A program made the translations under genes and the position numbers. The notes under the pieces were generated by a model, which saw nothing but the letters and a program-made list of their open reading frames with translations, had not been told where the DNA came from and searched no databases. Source: Chalara sp. BL73 (taxonomy: Eukaryota; Ascomycota; Leotiomycetes; Helotiales). From it: a stretch of 64,000 nt of DNA. Shown piece after piece: positions 53,505-63,442 of the stretch (positions within the stretch are counted from its first letter, which is position 1; every line of letters begins with the position of its first letter). The stretch spans positions 1,304,501 to 1,368,500 of the forward strand of contig CAKJVC010000010.1 in NCBI GenBank assembly GCA_918026815.1, given 5' to 3'.

Positions 53505-55163
53505 CTATATATGTGGCACCCAATTACTCCATGGCACCGTACTGTACACGCCTATCGGCACACTCCTCAAACTGATAAAACTCTCCACCACCAGAAAACA
53601 CCTCACGAACAGATACGCCGCAAAAGCTAGGGGCCACAACCAAGCAGCCAACACCCAAAACCAATGCCGGAATAATTTCCCCAGCGACGAACTGATTTCC
53701 TCAATAATAACGTAGACCATGGTCGGAATGATCAAACTAAACATTAACGGCGTCGTGCCTGCGAGTAAAAGGGCGGAGGACCGCCACAGCCACATCTCGA
53801 ATTCGGTAGGAAAGTGCGAGTCCCAGGCGGCTAGGTGAACGCCGCCGTACGCCATCAGGATCACGATCTCCATGATTATGGAGTACCAAGACATGTGCAG
53901 CTTAACGAAGTTCTCGGCGCGGCTGCTGATGGCAAACTTCCAAGTGAAGAGGTCCACGTTGCTACCATTGAGGCGGGTCCAGGCGCGAAAGGCTTGTTTG
54001 CAGGTAAAAGGCAAGACGGTGTCGGGCCAGGCAATTTTGTACGAGGAAAGGTTGGTCGTCGCCCCGTCGGGCTCGAGGAATGGATGGGCGGCTGCCAGAA
54101 CTTCTATTCCGACTTCGTCGTTGCCGGTGATGGCGTAGGCAGCTACCTTCAGACGGGTGGCAGCCTTCTCCTTAAACGTGTTGTCTACAATTTTGGTGAA
54201 AGGAGTACTGGATATGTTGGCCAGCTCATCCCTGGGTTTTCGAGTAAGTTGGTGATTGTCGGGGTAGGTGGTGAACTTGAACCATTTCCTACTTAAATTG
54301 ACTTGGGATTGAGGTGTCTGGGGTTCGGAGGTGGTATGGAGAATTTGGAAAGTTCTTCTAGCTCTGAGGAGACCTAAAAGATGAAGAAGGCTCAAGAGCT
54401 CGTCGTCTTCGATTGTGAGGTTAGCAACTGTGGCTTCGGTAATATCGAGAGGTTTCTTGAACCAAATAAGATAGATGGCCAGGGCGCACACGACGTGGAT
54501 GAACGTGTGGATCTCCAGTATGGTGAGAGGGAGATTTGACGCTTTGCGGGCAATACATTCCACGGATAACCAAGTGACTTGAACACAAATCAAGAGTTTC
54601 GCTAAGCCGTCGGCTTTACTGCGATCCTGCACTTCTCGATCGTCGACCCACAGAAACCGTCCCGTAAATGCAAGGGCTCTGAGAGCGCCTGGAGTGACCG
54701 AAATAAGTGTCGACTTCTCTTCAAGACCTGGATGAGGAGCCTTAAACCCGCCCATGACCGCGAAGAACCCATACCTGAGTTTGAATGGTTCATTGATTTG
54801 AGTTTTCATCGTCTTCTCGTTTTGATGTCGTATACGTTGCTCGTTGAGGTACTTCACTAAGTCTTTTGCTTCGTTGTATTGTGACCAGGCGGTGAAAAGC
54901 ACGATCTCGGGGGCCAAAAGTCCGTACCAAGTCCATTTGATTTTCCGCCACCATCGTCGAGAAGGGTGCTCGCCAGGCGCTGGAACGTTCATATGGACCG
55001 ACGTCCAAACGCACAGAACAATTGTTATGATACATGTGTATAGAATGTCTGCGGTTCCTCTGGTGTTCGCACCTGGCATCCATCGCTGAACAGTGTCGTC
55101 ATTTAGGGCTGTATTGTTATTCAATGGTATTTTGGGTGTATCGTTCAGGGCCCCTGTAAACAT
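53505..55163 (-). CDS. Multipass fungal membrane protein
   Basis: Single exon, 552 residues, ATG at 55163. The N-terminus has TRGTADILYTCIITIVLCVW and HMNVPAPGE, a signature of a widespread ascomycete membrane family (RGTxDIxxSC...TxxHLNVP) followed by WYGLLAPEIVLFTAWSQ. Seven or eight hydrophobic segments are visible: near residues 40, 78, 195, 218, 420, 455, 495 and 515. A soluble loop of about 150 residues lies between the middle and last groups. Function of the family is unknown to me. The gene is intact. It could be plasma-membrane or ER; nothing in the sequence decides. Confidence 0.75.
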   Translation of the reverse strand: MFTGALNDTPKIPLNNNTALNDDTVQRWMPGANTRGTADILYTCIITIVLCVWTSVHMNVPAPGEHPSRRWWRKIKWTWYGLLAPEIVLFTAWSQYNEAKDLVKYLNEQRIRHQNEKTMKTQINEPFKLRYGFFAVMGGFKAPHPGLEEKSTLISVTPGALRALAFTGRFLWVDDREVQDRSKADGLAKLLICVQVTWLSVECIARKASNLPLTILEIHTFIHVVCALAIYLIWFKKPLDITEATVANLTIEDDELLSLLHLLGLLRARRTFQILHTTSEPQTPQSQVNLSRKWFKFTTYPDNHQLTRKPRDELANISSTPFTKIVDNTFKEKAATRLKVAAYAITGNDEVGIEVLAAAHPFLEPDGATTNLSSYKIAWPDTVLPFTCKQAFRAWTRLNGSNVDLFTWKFAISSRAENFVKLHMSWYSIIMEIVILMAYGGVHLAAWDSHFPTEFEMWLWRSSALLLAGTTPLMFSLIIPTMVYVIIEEISSSLGKLFRHWFWVLAAWLWPLAFAAYLFVRCFLVVESFISLRSVPIGVYSTVPWSNWVPHI

Positions 55164-57506
55164 GTCCAGACAGGTAGTTCTTCTTCAACGAGCGATGAAT
55201 TTAAGCTTAATATTAGGAAGCGAGTGTTCGCTAGCAGGTCGTTAACAAGGCTGTGAAAAAAGTTGAGGATATCGTTCTGGGACTTGCTTCGATATATTCG
55301 AAACGCGTCGACAAGCATAGGGCTGTGCTCGCTAGCTGCAGGGCACAGCAAGACCCTCGTTAGCCCGACGGAAGGCCATTCAGCTACTTCGAGATCGTCC
55401 GCGACAACAATTGAGGTAATGCAATTCGAAAGATACTAATCGAGAAGTCCTAGAATTTAAGCTTGTCAGTAAGTTCCTGATGATGCAATTTTGCATCCGT
55501 TCGTGGGTGATATATTCTCTTGTAATGTTACGAGAAGCTCTCACGACCCCTCCCCTCCCTCACAGGCCACCACTCGGTATCGAAGAGGCAGAATCGATAA
55601 ACAGGCGGACGCTCACTAAAACGATTAAACTACTAGGGCCTAAATTGTATGTAATTGCTTTTATATATCTCTTCTACCTAATAGCAAAATTTCAGATTAA
55701 TTTAATATATTGTTGAATCGATTAGTTGCTCTTCGCATGTTTCAAAATTGGTAGTTCGAAGGTAGGTCGTTGGACAGGGAATTCCGTTATCTGCATCTAA
55801 CTTTAAGCGCCGCGCCTCTCAGCAACCTTAGAATGGCCTTGTCGAGTCTCAAAACCTTGTCTAATGCAGGCCTCGCTATGCGGAAATACGCTGCTCTTCA
55901 CAACATGGATACTGATTGTGCATAGTCAATCACTGGGTCTGGCTTGTACGAACAGGTTCGATAATATTGTATTCGTCATCCCTCACTCCCAATGCGACCA
56001 GGACGGGACTACTAACAATTACAGTCAGAAGCTGGCTTAGTAAAATTGCCATCCCCAAACAAATGACATGACCGCCAAAGCTCAGCTAGCCAGCCAATTG
56101 ATCGCACCAATACATAAATTCCCGAGTTAGGTGGCGTTTAGGTTGGTCAGGAGACTACAGATGACAATACCGACCGAGGCCCTGACTGTGACGAGTTCGC
56201 CTGTTGGAAGAGTGACGCCAGATGTTTCAGCGACCCCTTCAATCGCACGGTCGATTGCGGCACGGTTTGACGAACTACAACCCGTCGAGCGACAATTGAG
56301 ATAGCTATCGACATTAATAGGGCCACCAGCTCGAGTTCTATTGTCGTCCACTTTAGCCATCCCACCGGATTTCGGTTCCATGCAAGCTTGCTAAGGCGCT
56401 CTTCTCCTCTATAACTACTAGGAGCTTATCCATATCAATAGAGCTATTATAGTCGTCTCTGTTAGGGTTCCCGCTCGCCGAGATGTTATTCTGCAGTATG
56501 CCTGACTAGAGCCCAACTGTATGCGGTGAGCCACCATTAACATCGTCGCTAGGGGAATTCTGTATTGCTGTCAAGCTTTCTTCGCGTTGTTAATATATAA
56601 TAACTATAACAGCAATCTCAACACGTACCTTGCTCCTAAATAGTGTTGCTTTTGTGACGCTGGTCTAAGAAGTGCTTTCGCAAGGATAGAGCGCTTGTAT
56701 CGCGGTATTTGAGCATATCATCTTTCGAAATATCGTTTTACTAATTGAACTATAAGGTGGTTTGTGGCGCGGAAATAGATATAATAAACCGTCCAGATAC
56801 AACTAAAGCCGGATATACAACAGGTGAACGAGGAAGGTGGCTTGCTAAGGCTAGTAAGGGTTCGTGAAAGACAATATTATTCATAGTGGGTAAAAGACGA
56901 ATGCTTGATTTTGCTCACGAGAGAGATTCAGAGAGTGAAACAACTGAGTTCATATAAGGACATCTGTGCAACTGCGGCTTTCGAATATAGTAAAAGGCAT
57001 GGATATCTCCCATCAGCCTAGCAGTCTAACCCAGTACATAAGCCCAACCCTTCTAATCATTCTACCCTTTCCATTTTAAGTTTATATGCCGCAGCGTGTT
57101 GTCTATATAAAGAGTGTGATATCCAACCAATGTGCGAGGGCGATACCAGTTCTCTAAATGGGCTGTGTGTAGGGTTTCGTAGGTTGGGTGAAGGAGAAGA
57201 GCAGGAAGGAGGGTAAGAAGCCGATGACGCAGGTGTGGCAGTGTATTGTGAGGGTCTGGTGAGAATAATTAAGATGGAGTATAAGTTTCAAATGCTGACT
57301 GCAGAGTAAAGGCTTGGGGAATTGTTGAGCCATTTTCTTTGATAGACCGGCCAGAAAGTCTTTGTCTTCGCTTTGGAACGCCCCGTATTGATTTGTAGCT
57401 TCTGACTTGCTTATTATCGGCGAGGATAACGGGGTTCCCCGGTTCCATTCAGTAATCCAAGTCCGAGCGGTCGAATAAATCACATGAAAGTGTGACTGTA
57501 AAACTT
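55164..57506. other. Intergenic stretch with one doubtful small gene
   Basis: Mostly featureless. The one frame worth noting is the 84-codon minus-strand ORF at 56127-56381, listed separately. AT-rich segments at 56580-56800 and 57000-57130 show no structure I recognise. Confidence 0.3.
56127..56381 (-). CDS. Possible small hypothetical protein
   Basis: ATG at 56381, 84 residues: a polar N-terminus with CRSTGCSSSN, then AIDRAIEGVAETSGVTLPTG and a hydrophobic end. No motif is recognised. It could be chance or the last exon of a decayed gene. Confidence 0.2.
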   Translation of the reverse strand: MEPKSGGMAKVDDNRTRAGGPINVDSYLNCRSTGCSSSNRAAIDRAIEGVAETSGVTLPTGELVTVRASVGIVICSLLTNLNAT

Positions 57507-58301
57507 CTAGCTCTGGGGCTGCGGGAAGCCGGCATAGTTCCCTCCTTTTCTCGAGTCGCTGCCAATCTTCTCTTCCAGGCTTTCCAGCTCTGAAATCAAC
57601 GCCTGTTGATCATCAGATTTCCTAGAGGCTTCGAAATCGATCAGATATGCGCGAGACGGCTGCACCAGGAAATTGTGTTTGTTCAAATCTCCGTGGTGGA
57701 TTCCAAGGCTGTGTAGATTTGATACCACAGTGCGGCAAAGCCGCAAATCAGCAGGTCCAGCATGACGCCCATACACATTTTGAAGTAGGAAACCGATCAC
57801 CCTTTCGCCCTCAGTTACATGCCCAAGGAACTCGGGTCCGATATCGTGCCCTTCAATCCACGAGTAGGCTTGCGTTTCCTGATCGTAGTAGTCTATCTCC
57901 CATGGGAATCGCGCGAACTTGACGATAACTGGGACATCGAATCTGGGTGTAGTTGCTTCATAAACGTTGGAGAACAGCCTTTTAACCATAGTAAGTGAAA
58001 GATAGTCAACAAATACCGAGTGCCAAGTGTGCTGGATACTGGAGAAGGTTTTCTGGGTCGTCCAAGCGAAGTGAGGGAAGATGTTATCCTCACTTTTAGC
58101 GATATGGCCAAGGTTCCATTCACCCGACGGGAGGTTCGGTAGCTTGGGGAGCAGAGCTTTGGGAAAGGTAAGATCTTCGACGTCGTAAACACCCGAATCG
58201 ATAGAGATGTATTTGAAATATTTGCCATCAACAAGGACGCGATAGTAGCTTTCCAAGCCCGTGTCGTCAACGGATAAGTGAAGGATCTTCAAATCTTGCA
58301 T
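57507..58301 (-). CDS. Kinase-like (APH/RIO-type fold) protein
   Basis: Single exon, 264 residues, ATG at 58301. VPVIVKFARF holds the candidate ATP-anchoring Lys, ETQAYSWIEG could supply the helix C Glu, and HHGDLNKHNFLV is the catalytic loop (Asp and Asn). YLIDFEASR stands in for the DFG metal-binding motif. An N-terminal extension of about 100 residues (SYYRVLVDGKYFKYISIDSG) is typical of a fungal family often auto-annotated, misleadingly, as alpha-galactosidase A. Substrate is unknown: protein, small molecule, or none. All catalytic positions are present, so activity is plausible. The gene appears intact. Confidence 0.72.
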   Translation of the reverse strand: MQDLKILHLSVDDTGLESYYRVLVDGKYFKYISIDSGVYDVEDLTFPKALLPKLPNLPSGEWNLGHIAKSEDNIFPHFAWTTQKTFSSIQHTWHSVFVDYLSLTMVKRLFSNVYEATTPRFDVPVIVKFARFPWEIDYYDQETQAYSWIEGHDIGPEFLGHVTEGERVIGFLLQNVYGRHAGPADLRLCRTVVSNLHSLGIHHGDLNKHNFLVQPSRAYLIDFEASRKSDDQQALISELESLEEKIGSDSRKGGNYAGFPQPQS

Positions 58302-58830
58302 CGCGGGTGCTGCTAAAGGTGTTCGATGGTATTGCCAAAGTAGTATCTTTTGGAATTCGGGATCTTTTTGATGAGAGCACTGAGAATAGATGACTATAAG
58401 GTTTCGCTAGCCAAGCGCTACCCACTTACAGGGGTACGAACACACCAAAAACAATGCAAATTTTTTGAAAGTGCTTAGAAAATTCCCAAAACTTCACAGA
58501 ATGCTACAAATGGGTCACTAATTACAAATATAGGCTTACTTTTTTGCAATTTATGTCGTTGTTCTGAGGAAATTGAATTTTGGGTGGTTGAGTAGTGTGG
58601 GCGGTTGGCTTGTGAAACCTTCTCTGGTGGTTCTGTTAATCCGGGCAGAATTAGGCGGTGACAGACGTTACCTCCTGCGTAGACTACGTATTGGCACAGT
58701 GATAGCTTCATTAGGCAAATGTGGGGCCCGAGCCTTGATATTCTAGAAAGCCTTGACGGGGTACTCTACTGCTTCATGTTTATGAACTGATTCGAAATTG
58801 AATATAGGCACGCCGAAAACAAACACCACG
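58302..58830. other. Divergent intergenic region between kinase-like and HET genes
   Basis: The two genes are divergently transcribed from this 530-bp stretch, which probably carries both promoters. No specific site is recognised. Confidence 0.35.
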
Positions 58831-61227
58831 ATGGGAGGCATCAAAGATACTTGCATCCGGCTCTTCCGCCGCCTAATACGTCGACGTGAACGTTCAGCCT
58901 TGCGGTTGATGGCTCCTGAAACACAACCGATCCCAACGGATGAGATTTTGAATTCGGAGCCTGCTGGGAAAGCAGACAAAGCTGTGACAGAAGTTGTTAT
59001 AGAAGCACGCAGTATGGAAGAATCGCATGTACAGCATTCCGGGTACGATGTGGTCGAAGAGGCCCAAGCCACATTACAAATGATTGCATCTCCACGCCAC
59101 GACGTTCTCCCACGCGATGCCCTACACTACGATTCCCTATCAGATGATTCTTTGCCGGACGATTCTCGACCGGATAGTGAATCAGAAGAGACTCTGTTGC
59201 CCGAAACTCTTCAACATCGTCTGAATTTAATTCATCGTGTGCCATCAGAAACCGACCTCATTGGATTCTGTGAAGATGGTACGATGGGTGGTCTTCCGCC
59301 CGACAGGTTCCTTTTAGATCAAACAAAGGATTACAAATACAAACACCTCAAGTTCGGGCATATTCGTCTCATCACTATTCATCCCGAGCAACGTCCCGAG
59401 CAAAATCCTGGGAATAGAGAGGAACTCCTGTGTAGTTTCAGTACAGTAAGCATCGAAGACGAGCATGTACCAACCTACGAAGCAGTATCATATACCTGGC
59501 CGAAGGATGAACCCAAGAGCCAGATCAGATTTGCGAATTCAACCACAACTTGGACTGAGGGAGGTTGGACTCATCAATATGGCACTTACTCCAACGATAG
59601 TTTCAGAGTTAAACTAACCGTTGAGAAAATATTGCGGCGTCTCCGTAAAAAAATTGAGCATAGGATGATTTGGATTGATCAGTTGTGTATTAATCAGAAA
59701 GATAATGAAGAAAAAAGTCAGCAGGTAAAATTCATGGGACGGATATATTCCAGAGCGGTCGGAGTGCAGATATGGCTTGGAGATGAGGGTGACAAGAATG
59801 AGACGGGAAAGGCATTCAAGTGTGTTGAGCGGTTGGCTGAGAAGGTGCCATACCATTGGAACAGTCCAATTGAAGTGAAGATCTCGGAGGAGGCGCAGTT
59901 TTGTCCTTGGCATTCTGAAACCACAAGCCTTGAATATGTACCATTGGATGAATGGCAGGCGCTGAGAGAAGTTTTCATAGCTCGTACTTGGTTTCGACGA
60001 GCGTGGGTCCTTCAGGAGATAGTTCTGGCTAAAAACGCCCATGTGATTTGCGGAGAATTCGAGACGAGATGGGAGACTCTTCAATTTGCCTGTCAAGTAA
60101 TCAAAGCCCTGGGGATATACTTGGGTCCATACGACGACCCGCATAAAGATCCTACCTTTGCAATATCTAACGTCAACCAAGTCGCATCGTTGAGATATAC
60201 GCTACAAAAAGGTCATGATCCAAAGGGCTTATTGATGATGGAAAGACTGCTCATGGACACACGTTGCCTATTGTTTACAGATCCGAGGGATATCATCTAC
60301 TCCAAATTCGGTATCGCGAGGAATAAAAGACCTTTCCCAAAGCCCAATTACGAGGCAGAGGTACGAGATGCATATATCCGTATTGCAGTATATTGGCTAT
60401 TTAACTGGCGTACCAATTTGGACATGCTCAACGAAGTTCAAGCTTCGAACAAGAAATACAACCTTCCTTCCTGGGTCCCGGATTGGAGTCTACCGAGAGT
60501 AACCGACGTTTTGGCGTCCTTCAAAACCAACGGTGGCTTTGATGCAACCAAATTCGACCCAGGTACTTTCAAAGACCACATTTCAGTGATTCTCCCAGAA
60601 ATACCTGAGAGAACGCCGATCCCTACCAGTGTAAACCCAGTTCTCAAAGTCCAAGGCGTGCAACTTATAACCATCATGTCAGCACAAGAAGCTGCCGGCT
60701 CGTCGAAAATGTTGACACTGCCTCGAAATCTATATCCAACTACTGGAGAGACGTACGAGCATGTTTATTCCACCCTTCTAATGTCGACATCTGTTAAGGA
60801 TTACCTTCGCCGTCCTCCCCAGATCCGTAAATTCTGGGACTACCAAGGAGAGTTTGCGAACCTAACAACAGAAGAAGAGCCGTTAGCCCCTGATAGATTC
60901 ATGTATGATGCGAATGCAACAAGCTTGAGAATGGGAAGAGCAATATTCATGTCCAAGTGCGGATTTATGGGTCTTGGCCCTCTCTTCACAGATATGGAGA
61001 CGGAGGAGACGGATGGCAAGTATCTTTTTAGTGGAAGCGTTTGTCCCGGAGATATAATATGCATTTTCTTCGGGGCAAGGACGCCTTTTGTGTTGCGGCC
61101 CTTGGGAAATGATCCTGATACTCCGAGGTTCAGACTCATCGGTGAATGCTTTGTATATGGGCTTATGCATGGGGAAGCAGTAGAAGGAGTTGGCAAGCAA
61201 ATGATGAAGTATTTCCCGTTGGAGTAA
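58831..61227 (+). CDS. HET-domain protein, intact
   Basis: Single exon, 798 residues. The start is the first ATG in frame (MGGIKDTC). A basic, then acidic/Ser-rich leader of about 170 residues precedes the HET domain. HET motifs: YEAVSYTWPKDEP (the Trp lost in the pseudogene at 18889 is present here), MIWIDQLCINQKDNEEKSQQ, VGVQIWLGDEGD, WFRRAWVLQEIVLAKNA and DPRDIIYSKFGIA. The C-terminal domain ends GDIICIFFGARTPFVLRP and GECFVYGLMHGEAVE, shared with the 18889-21003 pseudogene. Family knowledge: HET proteins of this 'heterokaryon incompatibility 6, OR allele'-like layout are linked to non-self recognition, but most are uncharacterised. No NB-ARC is attached. Confidence 0.9.
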   Translation: MGGIKDTCIRLFRRLIRRRERSALRLMAPETQPIPTDEILNSEPAGKADKAVTEVVIEARSMEESHVQHSGYDVVEEAQATLQMIASPRHDVLPRDALHYDSLSDDSLPDDSRPDSESEETLLPETLQHRLNLIHRVPSETDLIGFCEDGTMGGLPPDRFLLDQTKDYKYKHLKFGHIRLITIHPEQRPEQNPGNREELLCSFSTVSIEDEHVPTYEAVSYTWPKDEPKSQIRFANSTTTWTEGGWTHQYGTYSNDSFRVKLTVEKILRRLRKKIEHRMIWIDQLCINQKDNEEKSQQVKFMGRIYSRAVGVQIWLGDEGDKNETGKAFKCVERLAEKVPYHWNSPIEVKISEEAQFCPWHSETTSLEYVPLDEWQALREVFIARTWFRRAWVLQEIVLAKNAHVICGEFETRWETLQFACQVIKALGIYLGPYDDPHKDPTFAISNVNQVASLRYTLQKGHDPKGLLMMERLLMDTRCLLFTDPRDIIYSKFGIARNKRPFPKPNYEAEVRDAYIRIAVYWLFNWRTNLDMLNEVQASNKKYNLPSWVPDWSLPRVTDVLASFKTNGGFDATKFDPGTFKDHISVILPEIPERTPIPTSVNPVLKVQGVQLITIMSAQEAAGSSKMLTLPRNLYPTTGETYEHVYSTLLMSTSVKDYLRRPPQIRKFWDYQGEFANLTTEEEPLAPDRFMYDANATSLRMGRAIFMSKCGFMGLGPLFTDMETEETDGKYLFSGSVCPGDIICIFFGARTPFVLRPLGNDPDTPRFRLIGECFVYGLMHGEAVEGVGKQMMKYFPLE

Positions 61228-61440
61228 GGCCTTATAATCCCGGAGAGAGGAGTCATTGTCTTCGCCTATGGCATTCATATTCGCATGTGGAAGTAAACAA
61301 ACTTCCATTTCATTTATTTGTTATTTCATTATTTATTGGTATTATAATTTTATTAGAACGTCTTTGGCTTCATTACTTCGGTACTTTCAAGGAAAGAAGC
61401 TTAATAATATTTAGTAGATAGGATACACATGGAAAATCGA

Positions 61441-63140
61441 TCAGAGAGCCTCCCGTGTGATTACGATGCGGATATCTGTCACGGGCTTTTTCAGTCCTGT
61501 CCCGGGTACCATGGCAGGCAGAATCCAATTGCCACTAGCCGGAGCAATGTCCCAAAGAGCAATAATTGCTGCGCTTAGAGCCATGATTTCTTTCTCTGCA
61601 AAACTCCGCCCTTTACACATAGTAGCCCCGGAACCCATGGCTTTAATCTCCCATATCGAGCGACCAGTTTGCCGATGCATCGGCCTCGAGAAATCGATCA
61701 GGTACGAACCTGTCAGGGTCAGTGTATATAGATGGATCTCGTTGAATAAGTCCGTGCGGAGCAGATAGAAACATGCCGGGTTTCAGATCGTGCTTGTATT
61801 TGCCATCATCAATAGTGACCGACCGCTCAACATATCGAATAGATGTTGCTTCGTTGGCCAAGCGGAAGGTTTCGAAAATACAAGACTTCAAAAGTTGGGA
61901 GTTGCGGTGCAAGTTTACAAAGTCCACTGACGTGATATCCTGATTGGTTTCGGACAGCGTGATGCATGGTTCAATTTCTTTTCGCAAGGGCTCTAATAAG
62001 TCCGGGGTAGAATAGACATAAGCCAGGAGCCAGAAAAGTACTGGTTGAGTATTAGCATTCTGGCCCCATAGAATGGCTAAATCACCAGCCGCACGCTGTT
62101 GGTATGACCAACCCTCCCGCTCATAGACTATATTACGTTCGAAAGGAACGTCGCTAACATCTGACATGTCGGCATCGACGTGTTCACCACGTTGAGACTT
62201 ATCGATACGTCGATAGAGGGCCTCAGTTGCGCCAAGTAGACGTAATCGCGACGATAGTCCTTCCCGCATCATCTTTAACGGAGCCCAAATCGGGAACCCG
62301 ATCATCAATAACGGGAACAGCTCGTTATCAAATTTCCAAAAATCACCTAGCAGATGAGGCTTGCGATCCAGGAAGTCCTTACCATAAAGAAGAGGAATAG
62401 CAAAACAGGCGCCGAAGTCCCTCAGTAGATTCTGGAGGTTGGCCTCAACTTTTCCTGGGTTGCCACCCTGAGCCAAATTTTGCACTGACTACTTTGATAT
62501 CGGCGGACAATTCCCAGCGCTTCATCCGGTCCTTCTCCTCAGAATATGAGATAAGGTTAGCTGCCATTTGAGCGGCCCCACCCTCTCTATTGCAGCGGTG
62601 GCGGCAGCGTCATTGAGAAACAGTCGCTCAATTGGTGTGAGAAGATCTTTCCAAGAGTCCTCGAGCTTTTTCTTTAATTCTGGCGTGTCAACACCTCCAA
62701 AAACGCGGGTAAAGAGGGTATATTGAACTGGTTCAGCATTGATTGTGTGGTGTGACTGCGACATAAGACGATCTACACCTGGAAAGTTTGCGGGTACCTG
62801 ATGCATTGATGTAATACCAAATAGCGAGCCTCTATACCGTCGTACAATCGAACTAGCGATGTGTTACTTCCAGACCCAACATCATTTTCTTACTGTACAA
62901 ACTAGGTAGGCACACTCACTAAATATCTCGACCCAAGCCTCCTCGGCTGAGCACATAACCAGCAACAGCGATCTCGATTGTCGCCCAGATCGGAAACAGC
63001 TTGTATTTTTTGGGTTTGTATATCACTCGGTGGAGCACCGCGGCAAGCAACATAATGGCGGTCACTTTAGACACCGTATTTAATTCACGGTAGGTCATCC
63101 ACGCACGCTGCATAGCATCGTGCTGCGTTGGTTGATCCAT
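61441..63140 (-). pseudogene. Cytochrome P450 (CYP7-like fungal type) with frameshifts
   Basis: From ATG 63140: an N-terminal membrane segment (VTAIMLLAAVLHRVIY), RGGLGRDI, an intron (GTGAGT...CTAG, phase 2), RRYRGSLFGITSMHQ, TLFTRVFGGVDTPELKKKLE. The frame shifts near 62560 (into AAQMAANLISYSEEKDRMKR) and again near 62490 (into GGNPGKVEANLQNLLRDFGA). It then runs through WGQNANTQPVLFWLLAY (I helix), FETFRL (ExxR) and PDRFVPDRF. A third shift near 61665 is needed to reach the heme loop AMGSGATMCKGRSFAEKE with its Cys ligand. Three independent single-base shifts make it a probable pseudogene. Family: fungal P450s resembling prostacyclin synthase/CYP7; substrate unknown. Confidence 0.8.
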
Positions 63141-63442
63141 GTGATGTACTGTGTTCAGCACTTCGTTCAGCGGAATTACATTTTTAACGTGCTGGAATCG
63201 TGGCAGAAAAAAAAGAGCACAGTGGCTTATTGTTTGTACAAGGCCGGATCGAAGGTTTGTTCAAGGATGCGGTGCATGAAGATCGCACTACATATAGTAG
63301 CGGGGGAAAGAAAGGAGTTGATTGCTCCGAAAACGCTCGGCCCGCAGGTAACCTTATATGGCCCCAAAGAGTCTGGGAGTTCTGGCGTTGTTTTTATCAC
63401 ACTTCCTGCAAGTCCATATAGCCGTATACGATTCTGGCAAAC
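63141..63442. other. Intergenic between P450 pseudogene and right-edge gene
   Basis: Divergent 5' region of about 300 bp; no specific element recognised. Confidence 0.3.
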
